Source of the DNA: CAYSPT01 sp964432985
Lineage (GTDB): Bacteria; Muiribacteriota; CAYSPT01
DNA: 64,000 bases
Direction of reading: 5' to 3'
Assembly (NCBI GenBank): GCA_964432985.1
Contig: CAYSPT010000027.1
Coordinates: 1-64,000 of the forward strand
Position numbers and translations under genes: made by a program. This document shows positions 18,362 to 27,351 of the stretch, in pieces. Position 1 is the first letter of the stretch. Every line of letters starts with the position of its first letter. The notes under the pieces are model-generated. The model did no database searches, was not told the DNA's origin, and saw nothing but the letters and a program-made list of their open reading frames with translations.

Positions 18362-19516
18362 GTGAAAATAGACAATTCTTTTCTTTCTCTTTCAGCTCGT
18401 TACCACTCAGAAGAAAAACACACCGTCGAGGAAAAACTCGAAATATATAACAATAACGCCGAACAGCAGGAGGAAGCTGTACAGACTCCTACGGATACCG
18501 TTCCTTCGGATATAATTTCCATTTCAGCCGGCCGGGCCCAGGCGGCTCTGCAAGCCTCCGTGTCAGCCATGAATGCACAATCGACCATCACCGGACTCAA
18601 CGACCGCCCAGCGCAATCACAGCCTTCTCAGGCCCGATCCGCCATTGATACCGAAGACCTGGAAAACACCAGTGATCCCAAACTCAGACAGCTGTTGCTG
18701 CTGCTTAAGAAAATGTTCGGTAGCGATGTTCAGGTAGCGGTAAAGAAAAAAGACCATTCACAGAATGCTGCTCCCGACATTCAGGGAGTAATTGATAATG
18801 TAAACCTTTCGCCGCAAACAGAAGCAGGTGAATCTGACCCGTTCAACGGCTGGGGGATGGAGTACTCCCGACGGGAATCCTACTACGAGCGGCAGGAACT
18901 CACGGTGGCCGCAGAGGGAACGGTGACCACACAGGATGGCCGGACCATTGATTTTTCACTCTACACCGGTGTGGAGAGTGAATTTCAACGAGAAGAACAG
19001 ATGGTGATCCAGGTCGGGGCAGCCAGGAAAATCGACCCGTTGATGATTAACTTTGAAGGGCTGGCGGGCAGGTTGACCGAGGGCAGATACCTGTTTGATC
19101 TGAACGCCGACGGGGCTGAAGAGCCCATTGCTTTTGCTCCTCAGGGTAGCGGTTTTCTCTTTCTTGATAAAAACGGAGACGGCGTAGCTACCGACGGTAG
19201 CGAACTGTTCGGGCCGCAGAGCGGTAACGGTTTTTCAGAACTGGCGCAGTACGACCGGGACGGCAACAACTGGATAGATGAAAACGATTCAATATTCGAC
19301 CAGCTCAAGGTCTGGGCCAAGGATGCAGAAGGAATCGATCATATATACACTCTCAGGGACCGGGGTGTTGGCGCCCTGCACCTGGGCAACACGGTATCAC
19401 AGTTTCTTTTCAAGGACAGTAATAACGAACTCCAGGGAGAGTTGAACCGGTTAGGAGTCTTTCTGATGGAAGACGGGATCCCGGGGACCCTGGAGCAGGT
19501 TGATCTTGTAGCATGA
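18362..19516 (+). CDS. Protein with EF-hand/hemolysin-type calcium loops
   Basis: About 384 residues from GTG 18362, preceded by GGGAGG at 8 nt; the frame also reaches a start at 18272 with no ribosome site. The first ~200 residues are polar, low in complexity and apparently disordered, with no signal peptide. The C-terminal half holds the pattern FDLNADGAEEPI, FLFLDKNGDGVATDGSELFG, AQYDRDGNNWIDENDSIFDQLKVW, a calcium-loop domain known from many RTX-associated and hypothetical bacterial proteins. It probably binds calcium and may leave by a leaderless route, but that is inference. A hairpin terminator follows at 19608-19661. Confidence 0.75.
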   Translation: MKIDNSFLSLSARYHSEEKHTVEEKLEIYNNNAEQQEEAVQTPTDTVPSDIISISAGRAQAALQASVSAMNAQSTITGLNDRPAQSQPSQARSAIDTEDLENTSDPKLRQLLLLLKKMFGSDVQVAVKKKDHSQNAAPDIQGVIDNVNLSPQTEAGESDPFNGWGMEYSRRESYYERQELTVAAEGTVTTQDGRTIDFSLYTGVESEFQREEQMVIQVGAARKIDPLMINFEGLAGRLTEGRYLFDLNADGAEEPIAFAPQGSGFLFLDKNGDGVATDGSELFGPQSGNGFSELAQYDRDGNNWIDENDSIFDQLKVWAKDAEGIDHIYTLRDRGVGALHLGNTVSQFLFKDSNNELQGELNRLGVFLMEDGIPGTLEQVDLVA

Positions 19517-19607
19517 GCACCAAGGTGTATTAATTAACGTGGCGACTCTGCCTGGACGCAGACAACCCGCCCAGGTATCGCAGTGAAGTGTACAACCCTC
19601 ATTTTCA

Positions 19608-19661
19608 AGAGGCAGGAGTATTGAGGACGGAACCCGATCCTCTTGCCTCTGATTTTTTTTT
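19608..19661 (+). terminator. Rho-independent terminator after the calcium-loop gene
   Basis: agaggcaggag (19608-19618) pairs with ctcttgcctct (19640-19650) with one G-T pair. The stem is followed by gattttttttt. The gap from the stop codon is about 90 nt. Confidence 0.8.
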
Positions 19662-19696
19662 GTCCGGTTAGGTTAAATTTTATCCGGGTTAATCCG

Positions 19697-20773
19697 CTAG
19701 TTACCGCCGTTGACAACCATCCCCAGCGCACCCTGTGTACACTGGTCCCTGAAAGCCTTGAGCTGGGCGGTGCTGACCACGATAGGATCTCGCAGGGCCG
19801 GATCGTTGATAACCCAGTTGTCTCCGTCCCGGCCGGAGACAACCACGAAATGGTCCACCCCTCCTTCACGGCCGTTCACGGTGCCGCCGTTGACGCTGGG
19901 ATTGCTCCAGGAATCACCGTTGGGACGGCCCAATAGCATCAGCGGCTGTCCGGATCCCACGTATCCACCGAGTTCGTCCAGCGATGCATTGTTCGCCCTG
20001 AAGGAGCTGCCTCCCATGGCCGTAATTCCCTGTTGCACCTGGTAGAAACTGGTGCACCCGGTAGCGTCAGCTCCCATGAGTTCGCGCATCCGGGGCAGCG
20101 TTGCACTGTCGGCGCCCCCGGGGGCCTCAAGTCCCGTCAACCGCCCCATGATGAGGGCGCATGAAGGGCCGCAGTCCAGACTGGTTCCGTTGAACTGGTA
20201 CACGTGAGCCGCTTCGGCGCTTTGGGGGACATTACCGGTCTCATCGGGAGGAGACCCGGGCCCGTCATCCTGGCTGTCTGAATCATTGGAAGAGTCCCGG
20301 GGCTGATCTTTACCGAATTTCGGAATTCCATCCCCGTCCCCGAATTTAAATTTTGACCGTCCCTTCTCTTTGTCCGTCAGGGTTATATACTCTCCGGAAA
20401 CCCACCCCTCCTGGCCGTTGAATGAGATCCGGTACCACCCGTCACGCTCTTCCAAAACGGTTACCCGAGCGCCGACGGTGAGGGCACCAATGCGGGAATT
20501 CCCCACTCCCGGACCGGTCCTGACATTCAAACCAACTTCAGCGTTGACATAGCCTTCTCTGACGTTCTGATCGTCCTCGATAAATTCCTCTTCGGTCTCT
20601 TCACCGTCGGCCCCTTCACTTACTTCATCCGGTGAAGCCGCATCTTCGGTATCCATCCCCCTGGTTAGAGCATCAAGAACATCGATCTGGGCCAGGCAGG
20701 GACCGGTCAGTAACCCCGCCATGACTATCGTCAAACCAATTATTGATAAAACAGTGACGAGTACACTTCTCAT
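19697..20773 (-). CDS. Exported SH3b-C39-like cysteine protease
   Basis: 358 residues. A signal peptide (LIGLTIV...GLLTGPCLAQ) is followed by an acidic linker, a bacterial SH3 domain about 75-135 (GLNVRTGPGVGNSRIGALTVG, GWYRISFNGQEGWVSGEYI), a Ser/Asp linker, and a papain-like C39-type domain about 190-358. The predicted catalytic Cys is in SLDCGPSCALIMG, the His in GGVDHFVVVSG and the Asp/Asn partner in WVINDPA. The SH3b part would tether it to peptidoglycan or protein ligands in the periplasm. It is followed 3' by a LysM gene, so the pair may act at the cell wall. Confidence 0.85.
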   Translation of the reverse strand: MRSVLVTVLSIIGLTIVMAGLLTGPCLAQIDVLDALTRGMDTEDAASPDEVSEGADGEETEEEFIEDDQNVREGYVNAEVGLNVRTGPGVGNSRIGALTVGARVTVLEERDGWYRISFNGQEGWVSGEYITLTDKEKGRSKFKFGDGDGIPKFGKDQPRDSSNDSDSQDDGPGSPPDETGNVPQSAEAAHVYQFNGTSLDCGPSCALIMGRLTGLEAPGGADSATLPRMRELMGADATGCTSFYQVQQGITAMGGSSFRANNASLDELGGYVGSGQPLMLLGRPNGDSWSNPSVNGGTVNGREGGVDHFVVVSGRDGDNWVINDPALRDPIVVSTAQLKAFRDQCTQGALGMVVNGGN

Positions 20774-20813
20774 TGCTCGTTACACGCTCCTCTCACGTCA
20801 GGCACAGCAGGTA

Positions 20814-21233
20814 TCAATCACCAGGATTGTTGTTGATTTCGCCGCCCGCGGTGCCCCCGGTCATCTCGCGCAGCGGGTCGATAGGATGGATAGTTGCCTT
20901 TTCATACGGTGAATCCGGAGGAGCACTTTCATCCCGCTTCTCTTGTTCCTTGTGAAGCAGCACCGCTTTCTCATCCTCGTCTTTAACAGAAATAAGTTTC
21001 TCCGCCACTGCTTTCGACGGAAGCCAGATAGCTTTACCGACCGGTATCGCTCGAAAACTGGAGATACCGTTAAAATTGGCTATTACCACATACAAACCGG
21101 GATCTCCATATGTCCGGGCGGCGATGTCCCACAGGTTATCACCGGGTTTCATCATGTGCCATTCGGACCACACCGGGCTCGACATTCCCAACAACACCAC
21201 TACCAGCAGGCAAAGCAGGCAACACTGTTTCAT
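20814..21233 (-). CDS. Secreted LysM-domain protein
   Basis: 139 residues from ATG 21233 (GAGGGGG 8 nt upstream). A signal peptide (QCCLLCLLVVVLLGMSSPVWS) is followed at once by one LysM domain (HMMKPGDNLWDIAARTYGDPGLYVVIA...), then an acidic Lys/Glu tail. LysM binds the glycan strands of peptidoglycan. The variant 'NLWDIA..YGDP' is common in proteins that accompany pili and secretion systems. It stands 40 nt upstream of the SH3b-protease gene. Confidence 0.85.
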   Translation of the reverse strand: MKQCCLLCLLVVVLLGMSSPVWSEWHMMKPGDNLWDIAARTYGDPGLYVVIANFNGISSFRAIPVGKAIWLPSKAVAEKLISVKDEDEKAVLLHKEQEKRDESAPPDSPYEKATIHPIDPLREMTGGTAGGEINNNPGD

Positions 21234-21348
21234 ACGGCAAACCCCCTCATACAACTCGCGCGCCAGAAGCGCCAAGAGCCTGAATATCTTTGATAATCAC
21301 ACTGTTGCACTATTTTTATACCTTGTAACCATCCTTTTGGCAAGTTTT

Positions 21349-21993
21349 TCACGGACTGTCAATCCAGTGATCCTGGATACTGGTTATATTCTCCATTTTT
21401 CTTGGCAGTATGAGAATACTTATTTCCAAGGTTTTTCCCGGCGCGCTCTCCGGGTCTTCTCCTGAGGATGACACCAGTGTTTCGATCATTTCCACCGATG
21501 CCCTGAAGAAGGTCGCATCGCGGTCCGTCACCTGTTGAAGATTAAACTCCTTGACCAGACCACGGCCGTAGGTGATATCCTCAACGCCGATTGTATGGCC
21601 CGAAGCATCCTTTTCGGTCCGCAAAACCCGTTTTCCCCGCTCGAAATCTTCCAGGAGATACTCCACGGTGGTGTTAACCTTTTTTACCGCTCCGCCGGTA
21701 ACGGTCCCGGCGGTAATAGCCCACTTTTCAAAGCGAAACAGCCGTGGGGGTCCCTGCTCATCGGCAAAGGCACCTGCGTAGTAGCGTATATCTTCCCTGA
21801 GAGCCGCCAGGAGCCTGTTGGCCTCGTAAAGATGCGTAATCTTCTCGTCACCTTCTCTCAGTCCGGCCATCCCCTGGTTAAATACGAGGTACATGGCCAA
21901 CAGCAGGATCACTCCCACCAGAGAAGCGACGAGTATCTCGACCATGGTAAAACCCCGGCCTGGTTTAAAGAGAGTCAACGAAAATATCTGCAA
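21349..21993 (-). CDS. Type IV prepilin-like protein (second cluster)
   Basis: 214 residues starting at TTG 21993 with AAGGAG 7 nt upstream. The leader KPGRG|FTMVEILVASLVGVILLLAMYLV has the Gly cut site, +1 Phe and +5 Glu. The body is about 180 residues and may be a GspJ/PilW-type minor pilin. The start lies inside the end of the next upstream gene (29-nt overlap), so the two are translationally coupled. Confidence 0.82.
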   Translation of the reverse strand: MQIFSLTLFKPGRGFTMVEILVASLVGVILLLAMYLVFNQGMAGLREGDEKITHLYEANRLLAALREDIRYYAGAFADEQGPPRLFRFEKWAITAGTVTGGAVKKVNTTVEYLLEDFERGKRVLRTEKDASGHTIGVEDITYGRGLVKEFNLQQVTDRDATFFRASVEMIETLVSSSGEDPESAPGKTLEISILILPRKMENITSIQDHWIDSP

Positions 21994-22381
21994 TTTGCAT
22001 CTCCTTGGGTTTCCGCATATGTTCCCACGTGACTTTGACTGTGATCACCTTGTAGCGGACCTGTACTTTCTCAGTGGCGTTGAGAGGCAAAAACTCGTAC
22101 TCATAGGAGTCTTGGGGAATATCCGCTTCCAGGGTAAATCCTTCTAACGGCGGCAACAGGCCGGGAGGGAGATCCAGCGGCGGTACGATCTGGTCAAAAC
22201 GAAAGCTGTGCAGGTACTCCAGATAGCTCAAGGCCCGGTTCTGTGCCACCACCTGGTCCATGGTAAGCTCCGTTTTTTCCCGGCCCCACAGCATAACACT
22301 CAAAAACGGAATCAGCGCCATGGTAATGATTACAATAGCCACCAGAAGCTCGATCATGGTCACTGCCCTGCGCCTGCTCAT
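21965..22381 (-). CDS. Small type IV prepilin-like protein
   Basis: 138 residues: MSRRRA|VTMIELLVAIVIITMALIPFL. The pilin helix and +5 Glu are clear, although the residue before the predicted cut is Ala rather than Gly, which is allowed but less common. It resembles PilV/GspI minor pilins in length. It overlaps both neighbours (4 nt upstream, 29 nt downstream). Confidence 0.78.
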   Translation of the reverse strand: MSRRRAVTMIELLVAIVIITMALIPFLSVMLWGREKTELTMDQVVAQNRALSYLEYLHSFRFDQIVPPLDLPPGLLPPLEGFTLEADIPQDSYEYEFLPLNATEKVQVRYKVITVKVTWEHMRKPKEMQIADIFVDSL

Positions 22382-24618
22382 CGCCGTCTCCTGTTCTCAA
22401 GTTCGGTGGTGGGAACCGGATCACCCAGCGGGCATATGTCAACGGCCACTATCCGGCGGTACGGTTCATCTTCGCCGGGGGTAAATTTGAGTTTCATGTT
22501 GTAGCCGATGGTGCTTATCGAACGGTCCTGCAAACGTTTGAGCAAAACATCGGGCAGGCTCCTGACAGCCACGCCTCCAACGATATCAAAATCCGCCGTG
22601 TCAGACGTTCTTAGCAGTGAACCACAGGGTGCAACCAGTTGAGCATGTATCGTTCCGGTGCTTGAAGTACACTTTAAAAATATATCTCCCTTGAGTGAAA
22701 CGATGGTGAGCACTTCGCCGTTTGGGCTGTGGATGGGTGCTTCCACCAGCACGTTTTTTTCAAACACAATCATACCGCCCCTGACCACGGTGAATCCTCC
22801 GATACGCTGCGTACGACTGGAAGGAGAGTAGACTATGGTTCCCAGCTTGAGCTTCCGGGTGTTGGAGTCGAGAAAATTGAATTTCGCCAGGAAATTCATG
22901 ACATCGAGCGGTTTATCATCCTCTTTCGACTGCGTGCTCCAAACCCAGCGCTTGCCGTCGCGGAAGTGTCTGGCCACATTGTCAAAAAACGCAGCGTGGA
23001 GGTCTGTTGTGACAGCCTGGATTTCATCTTCGCGAAAACCGGGATACCGCCGCCGTGTGTCGGTATCTCCCCGGCCGTACAAGCCTGCCTCCAGCACCGC
23101 CTCAGGGGTGCTCTCGAAGCCCCCGCGATGAATAATGTCCAGGTCGGTGTTTATCGGCCGGTCGAAGGTATTGGTCATCCACCGCCGGTACTGACCGGAT
23201 GTCCACAGGCGGATGCCCCTGCCCTTTTTAATGTATTTGAAGATGAATTCGTATTGATTCTGCCCCCCCTTAATCAGACCCGAAAGAGGGGTGGATTTCG
23301 AACCCAGTTCTCTAATCGAAGAGGATGATGAGCAGTGATACAGCGGGGCGTACGTCCATTTTTGTGTGGCAATAGCATGGGTACTGATGATGCCGTGATC
23401 CACGATATCTATTTTATCCTTCCATGCATCGACCTGATCATGGGGCACCACCAGGGAAGAGAGTCTCAGGTAGCGGCGGTGCACATTTCCCAGGACCACC
23501 GTGGGAGACAAACAGGACGGAAGACCGTGTGGACGCAGAAAACTGCTCGTTGATCCCAGAATTTGCTTTCCGGAGCCGTAATCTATGGTCCAGTCCCGGT
23601 ACCAGACTGGCTGTTCGCCTCCGATGGCGCCGATATTCATGTGCTGCAGAACATATTCCGGATGGGCAGGCGTTCCGACCCGGCTGTTGAACTCCAGGTT
23701 TCCGAATACACGTTTAGCCGACGGAGCGCCCTGGAACAGAGAAAACATTTCGTCCCGTTTATCTTCATTGATTTCCCCGTTGCCGTAAGCAGTTACCAGG
23801 ACTGCCTTTTTGGTAGTTGAATCTCCCGTACCCAGGTACACCCATCCCTGGTTCTTAAGACTTCCCTCGTCAATAAAATCCGGCGGGGAATCGGGCCGCC
23901 AGTCATTGAAAACCCAGCCGTTATCCAGTACCAGCAGTGCGCCTTTCTCGAGTTTGCCCTCCTGGTCGATCTCCACCCAGTTCAAACCGTCCGGTTCCCG
24001 AACGATTCCCGCGGCAGCCTCCAGAATATTGTCCACGAAGAGGGTGAAATCCGCCAGTACCGGAATCCGTAATACATTTACCTTGACGTGAGTCATCTCG
24101 CTGGAAGTGGCACTGATTACGTTGACACCCATTCTCACCGAAGCGGTGACCGTAATGCGAATGTCTCCGTATTTTTCGTAGGTCCCGGCGGGATACCTGG
24201 CTAGAGGGAATCCGAACGACTTGAGATCGTCCTTGTTGACGATGATCTTTCCCGTCCAGGAAATATGCTGATAATCCCTCAGTTCCAGGGCTTCTATCTG
24301 GGCCACAATGCCCTTGAAGGCTTCAGTCAGGTCGAACTCAATTTCAGTATCGCCGTCGTCTATTTTTTCCAGGGGCAGGCTGAGAATTTTCGATAACTCG
24401 AACTCCGGATCGCGCAATCCCCCGCGCAGGTAGCGTTTGAACAGCATCAGCCCCATGTCGGCCAGTTTCCTGGCGGCAAAACGTGTACTGAGGAGCGAAG
24501 CCTGACGGCTCTCGGTCTTGAGGAAATAAATAAAACCGAGGATGTAGAGAAAGAGCAGTATACCCATGGTGAAAACGATGATCAATACGGCTCCTCTACA
24601 GCGGTTTGAACGCAGCAA
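22378..24618 (-). CDS. Large PilX-like pilus-associated protein
   Basis: 746 residues. The N-terminus RGAVLIIVFTMGILLFLYILGFIYFL is one membrane helix after a Gly, followed by SRQASLLSTRFAARKLADMG, like PilX/GspK. The remainder is a large soluble region with beta-rich stretches and no recognised domain; a segment near 620-680 (SLKGDIFLKCTSSTG, HAQLVAPCGSLL) resembles the polymer-forming beta repeat of bactofilin-like or pilus-assembly proteins. The start is TTG with GGAGGTG about 10 nt upstream. An extended -10 element (TGGTATAAT, 24655-24663, minus strand) lies about 37 nt above the start. Confidence 0.68.
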   Translation of the reverse strand: MLRSNRCRGAVLIIVFTMGILLFLYILGFIYFLKTESRQASLLSTRFAARKLADMGLMLFKRYLRGGLRDPEFELSKILSLPLEKIDDGDTEIEFDLTEAFKGIVAQIEALELRDYQHISWTGKIIVNKDDLKSFGFPLARYPAGTYEKYGDIRITVTASVRMGVNVISATSSEMTHVKVNVLRIPVLADFTLFVDNILEAAAGIVREPDGLNWVEIDQEGKLEKGALLVLDNGWVFNDWRPDSPPDFIDEGSLKNQGWVYLGTGDSTTKKAVLVTAYGNGEINEDKRDEMFSLFQGAPSAKRVFGNLEFNSRVGTPAHPEYVLQHMNIGAIGGEQPVWYRDWTIDYGSGKQILGSTSSFLRPHGLPSCLSPTVVLGNVHRRYLRLSSLVVPHDQVDAWKDKIDIVDHGIISTHAIATQKWTYAPLYHCSSSSSIRELGSKSTPLSGLIKGGQNQYEFIFKYIKKGRGIRLWTSGQYRRWMTNTFDRPINTDLDIIHRGGFESTPEAVLEAGLYGRGDTDTRRRYPGFREDEIQAVTTDLHAAFFDNVARHFRDGKRWVWSTQSKEDDKPLDVMNFLAKFNFLDSNTRKLKLGTIVYSPSSRTQRIGGFTVVRGGMIVFEKNVLVEAPIHSPNGEVLTIVSLKGDIFLKCTSSTGTIHAQLVAPCGSLLRTSDTADFDIVGGVAVRSLPDVLLKRLQDRSISTIGYNMKLKFTPGEDEPYRRIVAVDICPLGDPVPTTELENRRRR

Positions 24619-24731
24619 AGTGACCGGTCACCTCCGGAATAACGCACTATATCGATTATACCACGATAAGGTTTCTCCACCCGCCTGCCGATAACATGGT
24701 TGCAAAACTATCAATATAAGGAGTGATACGA

Positions 24732-25478
24732 GTGCGTATGTATACCAGACCAATAAAATCATTGTTGGCCGGCATTATGATAGCTGTCGTCATGGTGACG
24801 GTGACAGGTATTTCGTCTGCTCAAGCAGATACCTTCGGAATATGGGAACGTAAAGCTCTGGTGGGATTCAACATGACTCAGGGAAACAGCGATACCGTCA
24901 ATTATCATGTCAGTCTCACCGGCAAAAAGGACGAAGAGGGACAGTACCTCATGGTAGGACTCGACAGCAATTACGGTGAAACAGAGGGATCACGGACCAC
25001 CGACAACTCGGAAGGTTACGGTAAATTTCAGCGTCAGTTTTCAGACATAAATTACGGTTCCCTCTGGGCATCCCTGGCAACTGATGCTGCTAACGACACC
25101 GATTACCGGTTTATCATTTCTCCTGCTTACGGCCAATTTTTTATTAAAACCGACCAGGAAAAACTCAAGGTGGACCTGGGTCCTTCGTACACCAGGGAAA
25201 AGGTTGGAACAACCAGGGACACTATTTTCTCCGTGCGTCTCAGCGAACAGTATGACCGGGTACTGACCGAAAGTACCACCATGTGGCAGAAAGCGGAATT
25301 TCTCCCGGACCTGGAAGATAGTGAATTCTTGCTGAACGCGGAAGCCGGGTTGGAAACCACTCTGACCACGGACCTTAATTTCAGGGTCGTGTTCAAGAAC
25401 CGTTTCAACAGCTCACCGCCGGGAACCAAGAAAAAAAATGATTTTGCGCTTATCTCGTCAGTAAGCTACGATTTTTAG
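24732..25478 (+). CDS. DUF481-type outer membrane beta-barrel protein
   Basis: About 248 residues from GTG 24732 with AAGGAG 9 nt upstream (GTG 24723 and ATG 24738 are in frame). The signal peptide (SLLAGIMIAVVMVTVTGISSAQA) is followed by alternating beta strands starting WERKALVGFNMTQGNSDTVNY, the hallmark 'G.....GNS....' beginning of the DUF481/YdiY family, and it ends in an aromatic residue (VSYDF), as barrel proteins do. A stress-inducible salt or acid role is known for some relatives; it cannot be assigned here. Its last 21 nt overlap the end of the convergent PilZ gene. Confidence 0.82.
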   Translation: MRMYTRPIKSLLAGIMIAVVMVTVTGISSAQADTFGIWERKALVGFNMTQGNSDTVNYHVSLTGKKDEEGQYLMVGLDSNYGETEGSRTTDNSEGYGKFQRQFSDINYGSLWASLATDAANDTDYRFIISPAYGQFFIKTDQEKLKVDLGPSYTREKVGTTRDTIFSVRLSEQYDRVLTESTTMWQKAEFLPDLEDSEFLLNAEAGLETTLTTDLNFRVVFKNRFNSSPPGTKKKNDFALISSVSYDF

Positions 25479-27344
25479 CGGAATCCGACTCAATCCTCGC
25501 CGACGTGAAATCTTGTCGAAGACGTACTTCTTGATTTTCATCCTGTCGGCGTCCATAATCTTGGCGAAGATCACCCCGTACTCAAAGAGCAGTTTGCCGC
25601 GTTCCACCCGTTCATTGCGGCGGGCGATCTTGCCCAACACCTTTCCCATCTTTAATTCTCCGGGCGGGAAACACAGGATGATAATGGACCCTTCGGCCAG
25701 CTTTAACGGGGTGAGAAGCATCATGCCGCCGGCGCTGATATTGAGGCAGATAGCCGGGAGCTGGGTTTTCATTATTTCCCGGAGATTTTTCACCTGCAGG
25801 AACCGCATGGGAAAACGGGTGTTGATCCTGATCTCCCGACGCCGCTCCACCACGTGTGCCATCCGGGGGCGGATAATGATTACCGCCTGATCGGGAAAGT
25901 GTATCTGCTCGAACACCCTGGTTTGAGCGTTCATGACATCGTTGTTCCGCACGAAAGTGAGGTGGACATTGTCGTTGGCGTACTCCCGGAACACATCCTC
26001 CTTGTCCACCACTTCCCACGAAAGCGTGACGCGCCTATCATCCATGGACAGCACTTCCGTGGTGCGGCTCTTGTCCTTGCCGCCGGTGGTGTAGGTCACT
26101 TCGATCTTGCTGCTTTTTTCCAGCATGGCATCATTGACCTTGACCAGTTTGTCGGACCGCACCACGGAGAATGAACTGGCTGCGGTGGGCAGGTCGGGAT
26201 ACACGTCTACCTTCGGTAACGAGTGTTTGAGTTCCTGGTCGGTCATACACTCGAGTTTGATGAACTTGAGACCGCCCATCATTTTTTTCAGCTTGGCATC
26301 GAGGGTATTGAGGTAGACCGAAGCGCTTCGGTCCAGTTTTTCAATCTGCTCACACAGCAGCAGCACCTTGTTGTAACCGTGGGTCACCACCGCTTCGGTA
26401 ACACGTTTCAGGCGGGGAAGAGTGTACAGGTCCAGGATGCCTTTGAGCCCGATAAGGACCATCTCACCGATGTGCTTCACTTCGAACTCAAGGGTTGTCT
26501 TGGCCACGGCATCAGATCCGTCGGCTTGTTGTATCTCGGTACTGACCCGGTACCTCTCCCGGATCTTCCTGGCTATGTCTATCTTCCCCGTCAATTCCAG
26601 GTAGAGAATTGAAGAGTTGATCAGGGGTGTATCATCGCTACTCAGGTTATTTTGGATTATGCCCAGGATTTCCTTCTGGTCAAAATCCTTAAGTACGCGG
26701 GCAACATCGTAGGTCACCTCGCCGCTGGCTTCACCGAGGGCATAGAGCAGCGGGAGAATGGCGTTTTTGTCCTTGAACTTCTCGATTACCTTCAGAGCGC
26801 GGCGGGCAACCTCGGGGCTGAACATCTTCACCGCGGTCATCAGGTAATTGAGGCAGGCCTTGTTGTCCAGGTATTCCAGGGCATCGATGACCCCCATGCG
26901 GACAGTGTCTTGGTTGGTAAAGATGACCTGTCCCAGAGGCTCCAACAGTGCCTGGTCGCCCAGCTTACCCAGAAAACGTATGATCTGCGCCAGAAGCTGG
27001 GCCTGGGAGAAATCCTTGCGGAACTTTTCTATTTTCTCCAGGTACTTACCGCTGAGTTCCGCCTGGGAAAAAGCCTGCTGTATCTGCCATTTGACGGTGT
27101 CAGCGCTTTCATCGATGACCTCAAGCAAAGTATCGTAGACATACTCTTTATTGATGTGACTGAGCAGGGTCATGATCTCGGATTTCACCGTGATCTGGGG
27201 GCCTTTCAGCGCTTCGCAGAGAATGCTTACAGATTGCGGTGTTTCCATATTTCCCAGCTTGTTGAGGGCCTCGACCTGGCTCTCGTGGTCAAGAGAATAG
27301 ACCAGGCCGTCCCGCAGTTCTGACATTCCCCTTGATAATCCCAT
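25458..27344 (-). CDS. HEAT repeat-STAS-like-PilZ (c-di-GMP effector) fusion
   Basis: 628 residues. HEAT-type helices occupy about 1-265 (LDHESQVEALNKLGNMETP, KSEIMTLLSHINKEYVYDTL). A STAS-like domain follows at about 280-375 (VLIGLKGILDLYTLPRLKRV, VLLLCEQIEKLDRSASVYL). A YcgR-type N-domain plus PilZ domain occupies about 390-628, with the c-di-GMP motifs RRREIR and NISAGG. PilZ domains bind c-di-GMP with the RxxxR and [D/N]xSxxG elements, so the protein should respond to that messenger, perhaps by controlling motility or pili. It lies last in an operon with the STN-domain and YdjC genes. Confidence 0.85.
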   Translation of the reverse strand: MGLSRGMSELRDGLVYSLDHESQVEALNKLGNMETPQSVSILCEALKGPQITVKSEIMTLLSHINKEYVYDTLLEVIDESADTVKWQIQQAFSQAELSGKYLEKIEKFRKDFSQAQLLAQIIRFLGKLGDQALLEPLGQVIFTNQDTVRMGVIDALEYLDNKACLNYLMTAVKMFSPEVARRALKVIEKFKDKNAILPLLYALGEASGEVTYDVARVLKDFDQKEILGIIQNNLSSDDTPLINSSILYLELTGKIDIARKIRERYRVSTEIQQADGSDAVAKTTLEFEVKHIGEMVLIGLKGILDLYTLPRLKRVTEAVVTHGYNKVLLLCEQIEKLDRSASVYLNTLDAKLKKMMGGLKFIKLECMTDQELKHSLPKVDVYPDLPTAASSFSVVRSDKLVKVNDAMLEKSSKIEVTYTTGGKDKSRTTEVLSMDDRRVTLSWEVVDKEDVFREYANDNVHLTFVRNNDVMNAQTRVFEQIHFPDQAVIIIRPRMAHVVERRREIRINTRFPMRFLQVKNLREIMKTQLPAICLNISAGGMMLLTPLKLAEGSIIILCFPPGELKMGKVLGKIARRNERVERGKLLFEYGVIFAKIMDADRMKIKKYVFDKISRRRGLSRIPLKIVAY

Positions 27345-27351
27345 GTTTACC

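Noticed and set aside
26652..27323. A 223-codon plus-strand frame inside the HEAT-PilZ gene
   Set aside because: It is antisense to clear HEAT domains and has no recognisable motif or ribosome site.
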